From: Bradyrhizobium sp. CCGUVB1N3
GTDB taxonomy: Bacteria > Pseudomonadota > Alphaproteobacteria > Rhizobiales > Xanthobacteraceae
DNA length: 64,000 nt
Direction: 5' to 3'
NCBI RefSeq assembly: GCF_024199925.1
Contig: NZ_JANADR010000001.1
Location: 6,513,501-6,577,500 of the forward strand
Shown one piece after another: positions 39,716 through 46,998 of the stretch; positions within the stretch are counted from its first letter, which is position 1; each line of letters starts with the position of its first letter. Position numbers and translations under genes: made by a program. The notes under the pieces are model-generated. The model had not been told where the DNA came from and searched no databases. It was given only the letters and a program-made list of their open reading frames with translations.

Positions 39716-40441
39716 CTATCGCTTCGTCTCGCGGCATCCGGCGGCTTCGGCTTCCTCGACGGAGCAGAACCAGCGGGTGCCCTTGCTGATCTTCATCTTG
39801 ATCTGCGCGTACCAGCGGCTGGTCGGCTGGTGAAAGATGCATTCGCCGGCGCTGTTGACGTTGCCCTTGATGGTGCAATCCGGCGAGGGCGCGACGGCGC
39901 CCGACGCCGAGGCGAGCAGGATCGCATGCGCCCCTTCGGGCGGCTTGGTGGCGCCGAGGATCGCGGTCTTCTTGTTGCGCACGCGCCAGTCCCACGGCGC
40001 GATGAAGGCGCCCTGCCACATGCCGGCCTTGGCTTCGCGCGCGGCAGCTTCGTCGGCTTCATAGTCGTGGGAGATGCGGGTGAAGGCCAGCGCCCAGCCG
40101 TTCCGCACCAGCCATTTCTGGATGTCCTCGCCATCGACCTCGCAGCGCGCCACCGTGCGGCCGCGCCGGTCGATCGACCGCGCATGGCAGACCCAGTTCT
40201 TGCCCTCGGCGTATTTGGCGAGCTCTTCGCGCGCTGCCAGGCCGCAGGTCCAACGCTCGCCCTTGGTGTTGAGGCAGAGCTGGTCGGTCGACGGCGCGTC
40301 GATGCCGCCGAGGCGGACGCGGGTGTTGCCGATCTGGACGGAATCGCCGTCACGGACCTTTGCCGTGCCCGTGATGTCGGCAGCCTGTGCCAGCGACGGC
40401 AAGGCGAGGAGGAAAATCAAGCCAAGAAATGTTCGCGACAT
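39716..40441 (-). CDS. Secreted thermonuclease-like (SNase) protein
   Basis: This is a 241-aa protein. Its signal peptide is MSRTFLGLIFLLALPSLAQA. The SNase OB-fold follows: GTAKVRDGDSVQIGNTRVRL, GGIDAPSTDQLCLNTKGERW, SIDRRGRTVARCEVDGEDIQ and LVRNGWALAFTRISHDYEAD. The Arg of VRLGGIDAP and the one in DRRGRTVA correspond to the two catalytic arginines, so nuclease activity is possible. About 85 further residues, with several Cys (CTIKGNVNSAGECIFH, RWFCSVEEAEAAGC), form a second small disulfide-like domain. It is probably periplasmic or extracellular. ATG 40441 is chosen from the signal peptide. Confidence 0.85.
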   Translation of the reverse strand: MSRTFLGLIFLLALPSLAQAADITGTAKVRDGDSVQIGNTRVRLGGIDAPSTDQLCLNTKGERWTCGLAAREELAKYAEGKNWVCHARSIDRRGRTVARCEVDGEDIQKWLVRNGWALAFTRISHDYEADEAAAREAKAGMWQGAFIAPWDWRVRNKKTAILGATKPPEGAHAILLASASGAVAPSPDCTIKGNVNSAGECIFHQPTSRWYAQIKMKISKGTRWFCSVEEAEAAGCRETKR

Positions 40442-40562
40442 GCCGGTCCGCGTCTGATGAAAAATCCCGATAAGCAGCGCAATTGTGGTCGGTATTTGGC
40501 CGCCGGGCCAGCCGCTGCCTAACGGATAGGCTTTCAACTTCCCGTCATCGTGATTCGAGGCT

Positions 40563-40702
40563 CCGTGTCCCGGACGCGGTGCGGCGTGAAACGCCGCTCC
40601 GCAGAGCCGGGACCCAGAGATCTCGGGCGCTTTCTCGGTGGCATGGGCCCCGGCTCAGCAGCGCACCGCTGAAGAAGCGCTGCGCTGCGTCCGGGGCACG
40701 AG
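40563..40702. repeat. Interspersed repeat, 'cgtgtcccggacgc' family, copy 3
   Basis: The left end ccgtgtcccggacgcggtg and the right end gctgcgtccggggcacgag are inverted. Inside are cagagccgggacccagag and gccccggctcagcagcgcacc. It lies between two minus-strand genes. Confidence 0.75.
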
Positions 40703-40720
40703 AGAGCGGGAGTTGCACCG

Positions 40721-42451
40721 CTACCCCCGCCCCGCCATCACCTTCCGCGCCACCGCCAGGCCCATCAGCACGAAGGCCGACGTCACCTCCGGCCCGCCGA
40801 CCAGGATCCGCGTCGGGGTCTTCATCTTGTTCCATTCATAGGCGCGGAACGGGCCGCGGCGGCCGCCTTCGCCAAGGGCTCTGAGGATGCAGTTCAGCGC
40901 CGGCGCGAAGGTCTTGGGATCGGCGCCGAGATGGCCGAGCGCGATCAAGGCGAGGGCCGCGTCGAATGCGTTCATCTCGGCGACGAGCATCTCGCCCTGG
41001 ACATAGCCGAGCACGCGGGCGCGGATAAAATCGAAGGTGCCGTCGGGATCGATCGCGGCCTGGGCTGCCAGCGGCAGCGACAGGAAGGCGGCGTAGCAGC
41101 GGCCGAAATAGGCGCTGTAGAGCTCGGGCAGATAGTAGATGTGCGAGCGCGGATTGGCGAAGCTGCCGCTCGCCGCAAGCCGCTTCTGGAAGGCGATGAT
41201 GCGATGTACGGTGGCAAGCCGCGCCGGAGTCTCCAGGATCTTCCAGCGCTTCAGATTGCGGAAGGACACTTCGAGGATGTCGAGGTTGAGCGTCGGATCG
41301 AGATCGTTGCCATAGGGCCGCTCGCCGGCGAGATTGTCGATCCAGGTGGCGACGCCGCCTTCGTAATCGATATTGTCGTTGAGCGGCACGGTAACGCGCG
41401 GCTCGTTGACGCCCTCGCGCACCTGATAGCCGGCGTAGAAGTCAAGCAACGGCTGGGCGAGGATCGGATCCTCGCAGCCGGCCTGTGTCGCCGCCGAGAA
41501 CGAGCACGCCGTGGTGTCGCAGTCCGGCACGTAGACGCCAAAGCCGAGGTCCTGCTTGATCTGCGCGAAGAAGCGGGAGAAGCGCGGATGCGGCGGCGGT
41601 GCCAGCGCGGTGATGACGTCGAAGCGCGCGCCGTCGCTGCCCTTCACCTCCTCGCGGCTGATGTTGATGCAGAAATCGACCATGTCGGCGATCGCGGTCT
41701 TCGCGGCAGCGGCGTCGGCGGGCGAGGCGAGGCCGGTCTCGCCATAGGCGAGCAACGCCTCGATGAAGAAGGCGTCGTAATAGGCCGAGCGGTGGCGGAT
41801 CTGCACCGGCTCCCACATCGGCTCGGCGATGCCTCTCCAGGGCGGATTGATGATGGCGCCTGCGCTCGAGCGCGCGATGAAGACGCGCGCCAGGTTGAAC
41901 AGCAGCGAGGAGTTCTTGTAGCCGCGCGAGTTCAGGCCGGTCAGCGCCATGATCAGCTCGCGACCGCGCAGGTCGGGATCGCCGATCAGGTTGAAAGCGG
42001 CATAGGTCGGCAGAAAGCCGTTCTGGCGGTAGCTGCGGAGCAGATGATGTGCGCAGTCGCGGATCACCTTGTCGATCTCCGCCAGCGCCGGCGCCGTACC
42101 GTTGAACGGCATCGGTGGCGGCTTGGGGTGGTCGAGCGTGATGGTGTCGAGCAGGTCGGCGACGGGACGGCCGACCGCCTCCCAGTCGGGCTCGGCATCG
42201 TCACGGGCGCGGGTCAGTGCCGCGCGCAGCCGGGTCAGCCTCGTCTCATCGCGCAGCTCGGGCAGACCGGCGCGACGGAGCAGCGCCCGCAGGGCCGGAT
42301 TGCCGAGCGCGGTCTTGTAGAACTTTGCCAGATGCGGATCACCGGTAGCCGGGCCCGCCAGCACGGGATCGCAGACGTCGTAAAGCGAGGGGCCGTCCTT
42401 CCGTGCCGTCAGGGCGCGGAAGGCGTGACCGGCGAAATAATGAAAGCTCAT
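40721..42451 (-). CDS. Large all-helical protein of unknown function (576 aa)
   Basis: I cannot assign a family. There is no signal peptide, and hydrophobic stretches are short, so it is probably cytoplasmic. The sequence is rich in paired helices, for example DSPADAAAAKTAIADMVDFC-like (SPADAAAAKTAIADMVDFCI), LPELYSAYFGRCYAAFLSLP and VLGYVQGEMLVAEMNAFDAA. The acidic/aromatic stretches VPLNDNIDYEGGVATWIDNL and YVPDCDTTACSF recall alpha/alpha-toroid enzymes such as polyprenyl- or terpene-related proteins; this is only a resemblance. It is divergent from the pseudo-caspase gene, with a CRP-like palindrome 113 bp upstream of its start. Confidence 0.8.
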   Translation of the reverse strand: MSFHYFAGHAFRALTARKDGPSLYDVCDPVLAGPATGDPHLAKFYKTALGNPALRALLRRAGLPELRDETRLTRLRAALTRARDDAEPDWEAVGRPVADLLDTITLDHPKPPPMPFNGTAPALAEIDKVIRDCAHHLLRSYRQNGFLPTYAAFNLIGDPDLRGRELIMALTGLNSRGYKNSSLLFNLARVFIARSSAGAIINPPWRGIAEPMWEPVQIRHRSAYYDAFFIEALLAYGETGLASPADAAAAKTAIADMVDFCINISREEVKGSDGARFDVITALAPPPHPRFSRFFAQIKQDLGFGVYVPDCDTTACSFSAATQAGCEDPILAQPLLDFYAGYQVREGVNEPRVTVPLNDNIDYEGGVATWIDNLAGERPYGNDLDPTLNLDILEVSFRNLKRWKILETPARLATVHRIIAFQKRLAASGSFANPRSHIYYLPELYSAYFGRCYAAFLSLPLAAQAAIDPDGTFDFIRARVLGYVQGEMLVAEMNAFDAALALIALGHLGADPKTFAPALNCILRALGEGGRRGPFRAYEWNKMKTPTRILVGGPEVTSAFVLMGLAVARKVMAGRG

Positions 42452-42563
42452 GGATTACCTGGTCGCGCGGGGCCTTGCCGAGGTTCACCGCACGCCGTCC
42501 CGGCAGCGCGCCAATGCCCCCGCAAGTGATTGAAAAGTGTCACGAATTCGCAGGGAACACAAA

Positions 42564-42579
42564 TGTGACCGATATCACA
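42564..42579. promoter_or_regulatory. CRP-like site TGTGA-N6-TCACA
   Basis: The site reads tgtgaccgatatcaca, an exact match to the E. coli CRP core with a 6-bp spacer (ccgata). It lies 113 bp before the 576-aa gene's start and 293 bp before the pseudo-caspase gene's start. Confidence 0.55.
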
Positions 42580-42696
42580 GAAAAAGCCGGCATAAAAGCG
42601 GCCGGATCGGCCCTCAAAAGGGGGCCGAGCGACGAAAAAACTCGCATCCGTGGCGCTTCATATTAACTAGTATATTCAGTGGTTTAGCTAAAAAGA

Positions 42697-42714
42697 GGGG
42701 CAATCTATTGCCCC
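42697..42714. other. Short perfect dyad in the leader of the pseudo-caspase gene
   Basis: Arms ggggcaat and attgcccc are separated by ct. There is no U run on either side, so it is not a standard terminator. It could be an operator or an RNA stem in the 5' leader, about 160 bases before the start codon. Confidence 0.5.
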
Positions 42715-42871
42715 GGGGGCGATATCCGGTTAAGGGTTTGTTTGGTGCGGCGCCGCAAATTGCGCGCAATTCGGGGACACATCCCCGGCCAATCCCTCAA
42801 ACCTAAAGACGCCATCGCGCTACTCAAACAAGTACGCGCGCCGCGATGGCTCCTGACAGGAATGAACCGAG

Positions 42872-43720
42872 ATGAATGTAAGGCAGCTCGACATTTCCCG
42901 ACGCACCATTGCGGTCGCCGCCGCTCTGATCGGCACGGTGTCGCTGGCGATCGGTGCCCACGCTGCCCTGAACATGCGCGCCCTCGATGCCGCCAAGGCG
43001 GTCTCGACCGCTGAGGTCACCGGTTCCGTCGGCCACACCTCGCGCCTCGCCCTCGTCATCGGCAATGGTCATTATCCCGACGCCAATGCGCCGCTGGCGC
43101 AGTCGGTCAACGACGCGCGCGCGCTGTCGTCCTCGCTGCGCAAAGGCGGCTTCGACGTCGACATGGTGGAAGACGCCAGCAAGGACGACATGGTCCGCGC
43201 CGTCAGCCGCCTGAAGTCGAAGATCACGCGCGACAGCGTCGTCATGCTGTTCTTCGGCGGCTACGGCGTGCAGGCCGGCCGCGAGAGCTACATGCTGCCG
43301 GTCGACGCCGTGATCTGGAAGGAAAGCGACGTCCGCCGACACGGCGTCTCGATCGAGAGCGTGCTCGAGATGATGAAGGAGCAGGGCGCCAAGGCCAAGC
43401 TCGTCGTCGTCGATGCCTCGCGCCGTAACCCCTATGAGCGCCGCTTCCGCTCCTACAGCCACGGGCTTGCGCCGATCAGCGCGCCCGACAACGCGCTGAT
43501 CCTCTCCTCCGCCTCGCCCGGCAAGGTCGCCGACGACGGCAAGGGCGAGCACAGCGTGCTGGTCAGCGAACTCCTGAACAACCTCAATGCGCAGGGCAGC
43601 GCTGAAAGCGTCTTCAACAAGACCCGTGTCGCGATCTCCCGCGCATCCGAAGGCGATCAGGTCCCGACCGTCTCCTCCTCGCTCCTGGAAGACGTCCAGT
43701 TCGACCAGGCCGGCGGTTAG
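42872..43720 (+). CDS. Caspase-fold (C14-like) protein with both catalytic residues replaced
   Basis: This is a 282-aa protein with a membrane anchor or signal (TIAVAAALIGTVSLAIGAHA, residues 12-31). The caspase-like domain is residues ~57-230: RLALVIGNGHYPDANAPLAQ, SVNDARALSSSLRKGGFDV (the typical N-D-A), MLFFGGYGVQAGRESYMLPV and LVVVDASRRNPYERRF. In active prokaryotic caspase homologues these last two motifs read GHG and DAC; here Tyr131 replaces His and Ser183 replaces Cys. Proteolysis is therefore not expected and a binding or scaffold role is likelier. YS-type variants are known in prokaryotic caspase families. It is predicted to face the periplasm. It stands alone. Confidence 0.88.
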   Translation: MNVRQLDISRRTIAVAAALIGTVSLAIGAHAALNMRALDAAKAVSTAEVTGSVGHTSRLALVIGNGHYPDANAPLAQSVNDARALSSSLRKGGFDVDMVEDASKDDMVRAVSRLKSKITRDSVVMLFFGGYGVQAGRESYMLPVDAVIWKESDVRRHGVSIESVLEMMKEQGAKAKLVVVDASRRNPYERRFRSYSHGLAPISAPDNALILSSASPGKVADDGKGEHSVLVSELLNNLNAQGSAESVFNKTRVAISRASEGDQVPTVSSSLLEDVQFDQAGG

Positions 43721-43743
43721 TTCTTCACATCCTGTAAGGTCTC

Positions 43744-43876
43744 GTACCCCGGACGCGGCGCATCATGAAATGATGCGCTGCTGAGCCGGGGCCCATGCCT
43801 TTATGCGGAGCTTTCGGGAGAGATGGGTCCCGGCTCAGCGCAGCAGCGTTGCACGCTGCAGCGCGTCCGGGACAAG
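43744..43876. repeat. Interspersed repeat, 'gtaccccggacgc' family, copy 4
   Basis: The left end gtaccccggacgcggcg and the right end gcagcgcgtccgggacaag are inverted. The inner part has gatgcgctgctgagccggggc and tcccggctcagcgcagcagc. It separates the convergent pseudo-caspase and adaptor genes. Confidence 0.75.
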
Positions 43877-43892
43877 AGCCCTTCTTACGCGT

Positions 43893-44789
43893 CTACTTCG
43901 TCTCCGCGCTCGCCATCACCGGGCGAACGGGATCGCCTTCGCGCAAGAGCGCGCCGGCGCGCGCGACGACGATGTCGCCTTCATTGACGCCGTCGCGGAT
44001 CTCGATATTGCCGCCGGACATCAGCCCGATCTCGACGCGCTTGGTCTCGACGCGGTTGCGGCGGATGATCTGCACGACGGTGCCCGCGGGGCTGTATTGC
44101 ACGGCGGTGAGCGGGACCGCGACATTGCAGCTTTGCCCGGTCTTGATCAGCGCGCGCGCGCTGGAATTCAGCAGCAGCCGCCGCGGCGTCGAGATGCCGA
44201 TATAGACCATGCCCTGCTGGATGTTCGGCTCGACCGTCGGTCCGATCTTGCGCACCTTGCCGTCGATGTCGCCGGCGCCCGCGACACGCACGGTGGCCGG
44301 CTGGTTCACTGCGAGCTTCTTGATGTCGGCGGTGGCGACGAGGCCGACGAGGTCATATTCGCTGCGCGCCACGATCGAGAACAGCGCTTCGCCGCGCGCC
44401 GAGGCCGGCGCGCCGATCTGCGCGGTCGAGGCCGAGATCACGCCGGCGACCGGCGCGGTCACTTGGACTGTGCCGCCTTCGGGCAAGGCCAGCCGCGCCA
44501 GCACCTGGCCGGCGGTGATGGTGTCGCCGGCTTCCGCCAGCACCTCCGTCACCTTCAATCCGGGACGCTCGGGCCGCACCGAGGTCTCCTCGCGCGCGAT
44601 GATCGTGCCGCTGGCCTCCACGATGTCGGAGAAACAGGACTTTGCCGCCTTCAGCACCGTGACCGCCGGTCCCTTGGGCGCCTCCTCATCGGCAGCGCGG
44701 GCCGGGGGGAGGCCAAGAAAAAGGCCAAGCCCCAGTAAGGTGGCCGCGGGAAACAGGGCTTTGCGAGGTTTGCGGGTGCAATGACGCAT
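43893..44789 (-). CDS. HlyD-type membrane-fusion adaptor, orphan
   Basis: This 298-aa protein has an N-terminal signal or anchor (LFPAATLLGLGLFLGLPPARA). The biotinyl-lipoyl-like motif follows: SGTIIAREETSVRPERPGLK, then VLAEAGDTITAGQVLARLAL, VTAPVAGVISASTAQIGAPA and a C-terminal IEIRDGVNEGDIVVARAGAL. Such adaptors bridge an inner-membrane pump to an outer-membrane channel. No pump gene is adjacent. The sequence aligns along its length with the adaptor at 61786 (shared C-F-S-D at the start, VTAPVAG-like core, and -V-x-x-G-D- end), so the two are paralogues. ATG 44789 is chosen; longer starts exist to 44900. Confidence 0.85.
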   Translation of the reverse strand: MRHCTRKPRKALFPAATLLGLGLFLGLPPARAADEEAPKGPAVTVLKAAKSCFSDIVEASGTIIAREETSVRPERPGLKVTEVLAEAGDTITAGQVLARLALPEGGTVQVTAPVAGVISASTAQIGAPASARGEALFSIVARSEYDLVGLVATADIKKLAVNQPATVRVAGAGDIDGKVRKIGPTVEPNIQQGMVYIGISTPRRLLLNSSARALIKTGQSCNVAVPLTAVQYSPAGTVVQIIRRNRVETKRVEIGLMSGGNIEIRDGVNEGDIVVARAGALLREGDPVRPVMASAETK

Positions 44790-44953
44790 CGGACTAATCC
44801 ACGGGATCAAACGCTTCTCTCGATAGCAGATGGCGGGGGCACAGACCATGGCGCCCCGATGCCAAGGCGGGATGGATTGCCGCAGGTGCGTCCACAGCAA
44901 GCCTTTGATTAGTCGCGGGATTGAAGATCAGGTTCGGCGCCTGGTGCGATCCG

Positions 44954-45130
44954 TCAGCCGCGGCGTTCGCCGAGCAGCCTGCCGGTCGTGCGATTGATCA
45001 GGTGCAGACGCGCGCACGCCGGACACGTCACCGAGTCGTGCGTATCCTTGGCATCGGTCGGCTCGGCCATAAGCCGATGCTGAACGTTCATGCCGGTCTG
45101 CGGGCATTTGAAGACAATATGACGGTCCAT
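44954..45130 (-). CDS. Small zinc-ribbon-like protein (58 aa)
   Basis: On the minus strand an ATG at 45128-45130 opens the frame MDRHIVFKCPQTGMNVQHRL, then MAEPTDAKDTHDSVTCPACA and RLHLINRTTGRLLGERRG, ending with TGA at 44954. A C-P-x-T-G near the start and C-P-A-C-x-x-x-H in the middle supply three Cys and one His, as expected for a one-zinc knuckle. Small proteins of this pattern are common in Bradyrhizobium. It has no other name that I can give. An overlapping plus-strand frame is its shadow. Confidence 0.75.
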   Translation of the reverse strand: MDRHIVFKCPQTGMNVQHRLMAEPTDAKDTHDSVTCPACARLHLINRTTGRLLGERRG

Positions 45131-45207
45131 CGCGTGCCGGAATATGACGGCAACGAGCCGCGACCGAAACTACGGATGATTGCGTAGGTCGGTCGCGGCC
45201 GGCGCTC

Positions 45208-46323
45208 TCACGGCAGGCTGATGAACTCGACCCAGTTCGGCTTCTTGCCGGTCGGATAGGACTTCAGCTTGGTTAACGCGCCGCTGGTCTGGTCGATCGC
45301 GTAGACCGTCAGGCCGTCGGACAACTCGCCGACGGCGGCGACATAGCGTCCGGTGGGATCGATGTTGAAGCCGCGCGGCTGCTTCTCGGTCGGCACCGTG
45401 CCGACCGTGCTGAGCTTGCCGCTTGCGGGATCGATCTTGTAGGCCGTGAGCGTGTTGGTGGTTCGCTCCGAGGCATAGAGGAAGCGGCCGTCAGGTGTGA
45501 CGTGGATGTCGGCGGCCCAGGGCTTTCCGGTGAACCCTTCCGGCAGCGCCGTGGTCCGCTGGATCTCGCTCCACGCGCCGCTCTTCGCGTCATAATTGAA
45601 GGCTGCGACGTCGCCGTTCAGCTCGTGGATCAGATAGACATAGCTGCCGTTCGGGTGGAACACGAAGTGCCGTGGGCCTGATTTCTCCGGCAGCTTGTGG
45701 ATCGGCGGATCGCTCGGCGTCAACTCGCCGGTGGTGGCATTGAAGGCGAAGGCCAGCACCTGGTCGGAGCCGAGATTGGTCGCGAACGCAAAACGGTTGT
45801 CGGGTGAGGGGATAAAGGCGTGCGCATTGAGCCCGGTCGGGATCACCTGCTTGGGTTCGCCGACGACGCCGGTGTCCGACAGCGGGTTGAGCGCGACCTT
45901 GTTGCCGCCATAGGAGGCGCTGAGCACGAACTTTCCGGTACGGTCGGTCATGACATAGGCCATGCTGTCGGCGAGCGGCCCGTTGCCGATGTGCTTGAGC
46001 GTGCCTGTCTTCTGATCGATCGCAAAGCTCACGGCCGAGAACGGCTGCGAGCGGACGCCGGCGATCAGTACGCGGTGATCGGGCGTCACCGCCAGCGGCG
46101 TCGAAGAGCCGGGCTTCTCGATGCCTACGAATGGCGCGGTCTGCACCGGGCTCATCTCGCCCCTGTCGTCGATGCGGAAGACCGAGATGTCGTTGCTGTC
46201 GGCATTGCCGACATAGGCAAATGTGTCGGCCATGCCGGCGCGAACTCCGAATTGGGTGGCGAGAATGACGGCGCATGCCGCAAGCGGCAATTGCAGGGCC
46301 GTACGGCGGGTCGGTCGAGACAT
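45208..46323 (-). CDS. Lactonase-family beta-propeller protein, exported
   Basis: This is a 371-aa protein. The N-terminus has a twin-arginine-like start (MSRPTRRTALQLPLAACAVI) and a hydrophobic stretch, ending near AGMA, so it is likely exported. The rest is a seven-bladed propeller of the 6-phosphogluconolactonase type: TFAYVGNADSNDISVFRIDD, GLNAHAFIPSPDNRFAFATN, GPRHFVFHPNGSYVYLIHEL, GKPWAADIHVTPDGRFLYAS and QPRGFNIDPTGRYVAAVGEL. Cytoplasmic relatives hydrolyse sugar lactones. An exported member may act on lactones in the periplasm or only bind. ATG 46323 has GGAGGAAAG upstream. Confidence 0.88.
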   Translation of the reverse strand: MSRPTRRTALQLPLAACAVILATQFGVRAGMADTFAYVGNADSNDISVFRIDDRGEMSPVQTAPFVGIEKPGSSTPLAVTPDHRVLIAGVRSQPFSAVSFAIDQKTGTLKHIGNGPLADSMAYVMTDRTGKFVLSASYGGNKVALNPLSDTGVVGEPKQVIPTGLNAHAFIPSPDNRFAFATNLGSDQVLAFAFNATTGELTPSDPPIHKLPEKSGPRHFVFHPNGSYVYLIHELNGDVAAFNYDAKSGAWSEIQRTTALPEGFTGKPWAADIHVTPDGRFLYASERTTNTLTAYKIDPASGKLSTVGTVPTEKQPRGFNIDPTGRYVAAVGELSDGLTVYAIDQTSGALTKLKSYPTGKKPNWVEFISLP

Positions 46324-46716
46324 CAGGCTTTCCTCCAGCTTTCCAAAATCGCCCTTGCCGTCCGGCACGGCTTTTCTTGGTTGCCGCGAGGATACAGGGC
46401 TCCCCGCCATTCCACCAAAATCCACTTTGGATCGATCGATGTCGAATTTGTATCGGTCGGCGTCGACACAGCCGGCCAGCCTAAATCTGCGCCATGCTCA
46501 AAAACGAGCCAGCGCGATGCGGACGTGGTGATAAAGCAGCACGCCGATCAAACCGATCGCAAGCCGCAGCCGACCAACAAGAGATAGTTCAGCAAGATAT
46601 TGGCCCCAGGATAGTGGCCTTGGGTGCGCCGACACGCCGCAGCAGAAGAGGAACGGCATCGTCGTTCGGCTGTTCTAGAATTCCTGCGTGTGGCGGAGGC
46701 TTTTGCGGAGGCTGAC
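46324..46716. other. Intergenic region, no gene supported
   Basis: No convincing frame fills these ~390 bases. A minus-strand 53-aa frame at 46498-46659, containing a hydrophobic stretch, is the best candidate but has mixed codon use. The rest probably holds the promoter of the lactonase-like gene. Confidence 0.4.
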
Positions 46717-46836
46717 GTGTTTTGGATTTATTGGGACACCGCCTGGTCGATCATCATCAGCGGGATCATGTTCGCGACCATCGTCGCGCATCCCGACGCC
46801 GAGTTCGCGGAAGTGCGCGCGGCAAAACGGTCCTGA
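46717..46836 (+). CDS. Possible 39-aa membrane peptide
   Basis: From a GTG the frame reads MFWIYWDTAWSIIISGIMFA, then TIVAHPDAEFAEVRAAKRS and stop. There is one hydrophobic span near the N-terminus and a charged tail. A strong Shine-Dalgarno (GGAGG) lies five bases before the GTG, which is the main reason to list it. It precedes the chemoreceptor gene by ~160 bases on the same strand. No family is known to me. Confidence 0.5.
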   Translation: MFWIYWDTAWSIIISGIMFATIVAHPDAEFAEVRAAKRS

Positions 46837-46998
46837 GGGTCGGCGCTACTTGCGGGCTGCGTGTCTCCGTAGTTCTGCGGAGTTTGCACCGCCGCGCGTC
46901 ATTATCTGATGCGACGGCCTTTGCCGGTATCGAGGTGAACCAAATCTTAGGAGCGCGACGGTAATTTTCTGCATCTTTTTAAAGGATGCGGCCTCACA

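Larger units (their letters stand above)
42452..42871. promoter_or_regulatory. Divergent control region between the 576-aa gene and the pseudo-caspase
   Basis: These 420 bases hold no gene. Features: a perfect TGTGA-N6-TCACA site (42564-42579), an AT-rich stretch cttcatattaactagtata (about 42656-42674) that fits a promoter, and an 8-bp stem ggggcaat/attgcccc (42697-42714) with a two-base loop. A second site type was not recognised. Confidence 0.5.

Noticed and set aside
44921..45187. 88-aa plus-strand frame
   Set aside because: It is antisense to the zinc-ribbon-like frame at 44954-45130, which has the recognisable Cys/His pattern.
46498..46659. 53-aa minus-strand frame with a hydrophobic stretch (LRLAIGLIGVLLYHHVRIAL)
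   Set aside because: Codon use is mixed between halves and a second overlapping frame is equally plausible; too weak to call.
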